From positions 1-6,754 of the forward strand of contig JAUVVT010000094.1 of assembly GCA_030604505.1 (NCBI GenBank): a stretch of DNA of 6,754 bases, given 5' to 3'. The DNA is from a bacterium. GTDB taxonomy: Bacteria > SM23-31 > JAUVVT01. Below the pieces are notes generated by a model. That model ran no database searches. It was not told the origin of the DNA and saw only the letters and a list, made by a program, of their open reading frames with translations. Numbering within the stretch: the stretch's first letter is position 1; every line of letters begins with the position of its first letter. A program made the translations under genes and the position numbers. This document shows positions 4,538-6,754 of the stretch, piece by piece.

Positions 4538-6175
4538 ATGTATAAGAAAAAATTCCAGCAGTTTTGTTTACATATTCTGTTAGTTTTTTTAATTGCATTT
4601 TATTGGTATGCTGTGGCGGAGGGAGCACTCGGCAATAAGGCGGAGAGGCTTGAGTGGTTGCAGGCTGCAGGATTCGGTATGTTTATACATTGGAGCATGG
4701 ACAGCCAACTGGGCAGTGTTATCAGTCATTCAATGGTCGGGGCTTCGGATGATTACCTGAATAGATTTATTAATGAACTGCCGAAAACCTTTAATCCAAA
4801 AAAGTTTGACCCCGAAGAATGGGCAATTCTGGCAAAGCTTGCAGGGATGAAATATATGGTATTTACTACAAAGCATCATTCCGGATTTTGTATGTGGGAT
4901 ACCAAAACCACCGACTTTAATATAATGAATACGCTTTACGGCAGGGATATAGTTGCTGAATATGTTAAGGCAGCCCGCAGGCATGGTCTTGCGGTCGGTT
5001 TTTATTATTCCCCTGAAGATTTTTGGTATCTTCATAAAAATGGGATTATGATAACCCGCAGAGGACCCGGGTCAAATCCCAAAGAAAATAGAGAATACTC
5101 TGAATACATCAGAACCCAGATGCGTGAACTGATGACAAAGTATGGGAAGATAGATGTGATGTTCTTTGACGGCAAAGGCGCAGAGCCGATAAAAGAAATC
5201 TGCTGGAAGCTGCAGCCCGATATTCTTATTACACGCGGCGTTCTAAAAACTCCGGAACAGACGCTGCCGGGTATTCCGCTTGAAGAGGTATGGGAAGCTT
5301 GTATTACTATGGGCACGCAGTGGCATTATAAGCCGACTAATGAAATCTATAAGTCGGGGACGAGATTGATAGAGATACTTATTGAAACGAGAGCAAAAGG
5401 GGGAGCACTACTTTTAAACGTTGGACCAAAATCGGACGGGCAGCTTCCAACAGAACAGGAGAAGAACTTAAGGGAAATTGCTTTGTGGAACTTTGTTAAC
5501 GGTGAAGCTGTTCATGGTGTGGTGCCTTGGATTGTGACAAACGAAGAAAATATCTGGTTCACCCGAAAGAGAGGGACGAATACGGTTTACGCTTTTATTA
5601 CAAAGATGCCGGATTGGGTTAAAGGTACACGCAAATTATTTCTGATAAGGTCGGTAAAGATTTCAAAAGATACAGAGGTTTCTGTGCTTGGTCAATCAAG
5701 CAAATGGATTGAATACAGCCCTGATGTTGATGCGGGTACAAAGTTTCATCAGGATGAAGATGGTTTGCATATTTCAGCGGTGAGAGCGCAACGTTTGTAT
5801 AATAACAGCAAATGGCAAAATCCGGTTGTATTAAAAATCACAAATGCAAAGCCGGCATTAGTACCTCCCATGGTTGAAACGGTCGAAGTTCCCAAAATTT
5901 TAACTGATGGGATTTTGATCGAAGGTAAGTTAAAGAATATGGGTAATGCCGAGCTTGTCAAAGTGGGATTTCAATACCGCCCGTATGCCGGATTTGTGGA
6001 ACAGCTTTATGATGATACATGGATGGAGACTGAATTTATTGAATTAAAAAATGCCGGCAAATATCAAATTAAGCTAAAAGGATTGGAAAAGGGTCAAATT
6101 TACCAGTTCCGCGCGGCAATAAAGCATCCTCTTATTACGGTGTATGGCGACATTGTGCGGTTCTCGGTACGGTAG
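4538..6175 (+). CDS. Secreted GH29 alpha-L-fucosidase with C-terminal FN3-like domain
   Basis: GH29 enzymes release terminal alpha-L-fucose from glycans by a retaining mechanism. Residue numbers count from the upstream ATG at 4532 (547 aa); the preferred start gives 545. A signal peptide is clear: a Lys-rich start, a hydrophobic core (about 12-26) and a likely cut after AVA (29), so the enzyme should be periplasmic or extracellular. The catalytic barrel shows GFGMFIHW (47-54), FTTKHHSGFCMW (111-122), GFYYSPEDFW (156-165) and IDVMFFDG (207-214), where D213 is the expected nucleophile; WEACITMG (254-261) and LLLNVGPKSDGQLP (293-306) are further GH29 landmarks. I cannot assign the acid/base residue safely. 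Residues about 333-440 form the usual C-terminal beta-sandwich. Residues about 447-547 look like an extra fibronectin-III/Ig-like domain (FQYRPY, YQIKLKGLEKGQIYQFRA, YGDIVRFSV). The gene is richer in G/C than its divergent neighbour. An envC-like gene follows after 32 bases on the same strand. Substrate linkage cannot be read from the sequence. Confidence 0.92.
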   Translation: MYKKKFQQFCLHILLVFLIAFYWYAVAEGALGNKAERLEWLQAAGFGMFIHWSMDSQLGSVISHSMVGASDDYLNRFINELPKTFNPKKFDPEEWAILAKLAGMKYMVFTTKHHSGFCMWDTKTTDFNIMNTLYGRDIVAEYVKAARRHGLAVGFYYSPEDFWYLHKNGIMITRRGPGSNPKENREYSEYIRTQMRELMTKYGKIDVMFFDGKGAEPIKEICWKLQPDILITRGVLKTPEQTLPGIPLEEVWEACITMGTQWHYKPTNEIYKSGTRLIEILIETRAKGGALLLNVGPKSDGQLPTEQEKNLREIALWNFVNGEAVHGVVPWIVTNEENIWFTRKRGTNTVYAFITKMPDWVKGTRKLFLIRSVKISKDTEVSVLGQSSKWIEYSPDVDAGTKFHQDEDGLHISAVRAQRLYNNSKWQNPVVLKITNAKPALVPPMVETVEVPKILTDGILIEGKLKNMGNAELVKVGFQYRPYAGFVEQLYDDTWMETEFIELKNAGKYQIKLKGLEKGQIYQFRAAIKHPLITVYGDIVRFSVR

Positions 6176-6207
6176 TTTCAGCAGTTGAAAAATTTAAGAT
6201 TTTGAAT

Positions 6208-6754
6208 ATGAAAAAATTTTTAATCATATTTGGTTTTCTTTTAATATTTACACCCCTGTATGCACAGGAGACCGAAGAAGAATTTGAGGTGATAAGGAGA
6301 GACCTCGACAGGATTAACAAAGAAATAGAGATACTTGAGGAAAAGATAGAAAAGGAGCAGAGAAAAGAAAAACAGGCAGACCGTTCAATAAATGACCTTG
6401 GGATTGATATATACCGCAGACAGGTCAAGATTAATAGACTGAGAAGAGCAGAAAAAAAGACACAGCAGTCTATAAATTATATCAAGAAGGAGATTTCGAA
6501 ATATGAGAAAGAAATAAAATACATGCGTGAGCTGCTCAGAAAGAGAATTATTCATCTATATAAATATGGAAGAACAAACGAGATTGAATCCATACTCCTC
6601 TCCGACTCATTTGCAAAGGTTTTGATAAGATTAAAGTATATTATGTTTTTAATGGACAAAGATAAAAATAACATTCAAAAGATTAGGGAAGATATTGAAG
6701 AATTGAATAACAAAAACGAAATGTTATTGAAAGATTTGGAAAGCAGGAGAAAAT
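6208..6754 (+). CDS. EnvC/M23-type murein hydrolase activator, 5' part only
   Basis: The open frame starts at ATG 6208 and runs off the window after 182 codons without a stop. Residues 1-19 are a signal peptide (MKKF, hydrophobic core, probable cut after LYA before Q20). Residues about 22-115 are a charged heptad-like coiled coil. Then comes YKYGRTNEIESILLSDSFAKVLIRLKY (positions 119-144), a segment characteristic of the EnvC family, and a second coiled coil begins near 150. In EnvC the coiled coil docks onto the periplasmic loop of FtsX and a C-terminal degenerate M23 (LytM) domain activates septal amidases. The M23 domain would lie beyond the window, so activator versus active endopeptidase cannot be decided. 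No good Shine-Dalgarno is seen. The 32-base gap after the fucosidase stop has no terminator, so read-through transcription is likely. Confidence 0.8.
   Translation, partial: MKKFLIIFGFLLIFTPLYAQETEEEFEVIRRDLDRINKEIEILEEKIEKEQRKEKQADRSINDLGIDIYRRQVKINRLRRAEKKTQQSINYIKKEISKYEKEIKYMRELLRKRIIHLYKYGRTNEIESILLSDSFAKVLIRLKYIMFLMDKDKNNIQKIREDIEELNNKNEMLLKDLESRRK

Noticed and set aside
6135..6428. 97-codon minus-strand frame over the fucosidase end and the envC-like start
   Set aside because: Antisense to a clear signal peptide and coiled coil; its Ser/Ile/Leu-rich composition is what the reverse complement of a Lys/Glu-rich coiled coil gives.

Overview
The window reads as an AT-rich bacterial chromosome segment carrying mostly conserved housekeeping genes. 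The GroES is close to what I recall of Chlorobium GroES (Lys-Gly-Gly-Ile-Tyr-Val-Pro mobile loop, LYGKYSG core, LIMRESDI tail). GroEL ends in a Gly/Met-rich tail with a terminal Tyr, and the ftsE and envC-like genes lack Shine-Dalgarno sites. Together these suggest the Chlorobiota/Ignavibacteria neighbourhood of the Bacteroidota group. That placement is an inference from family memory, not a database result.

Layout, left to right. Positions 1-571 are a very AT-rich non-coding stretch with a small GC-rich island (about 182-250) built of inverted repeats, and an 18-bp imperfect tandem repeat at 418-453. On the minus strand follow ftsE (572-1231), an intrinsic terminator (1321-1361), groEL (1374-3002) and groES (3069-3353). 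The groES-groEL operon is headed by a perfect CIRCE operator (3382-3408) abutting a sigma-A/sigma-70-like promoter. Next, also on the minus strand, is a very AT-rich class I SAM-dependent methyltransferase gene (3532-4290) with its own well-formed promoter. A divergent intergenic region (4291-4537) then holds back-to-back promoters, a near-central 22-bp palindrome and a 9-bp inverted repeat in the predicted leader. On the plus strand are a secreted GH29 alpha-L-fucosidase (4538-6175) and, 32 bases downstream, the 5' part of an exported coiled-coil EnvC/M23-type gene (6208 to the window end).

How the genes relate. groES and groEL form one heat-shock operon under presumed HrcA control. FtsE and EnvC are known partners in other bacteria: the FtsEX ABC complex gates EnvC-type activators of peptidoglycan amidases at the septum. 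Here the two lie at opposite ends of the window on opposite strands, and no FtsX gene is present. The fucosidase and the EnvC-like gene are probably co-transcribed but have no obvious shared pathway.

The most notable anomaly is that the FtsE Walker A lysine is replaced by glutamine (codon CAA at 1112-1114) while every other ATPase motif is intact. I did not find a convincing new multi-gene system; the remaining observations are regulatory or repeat-level.
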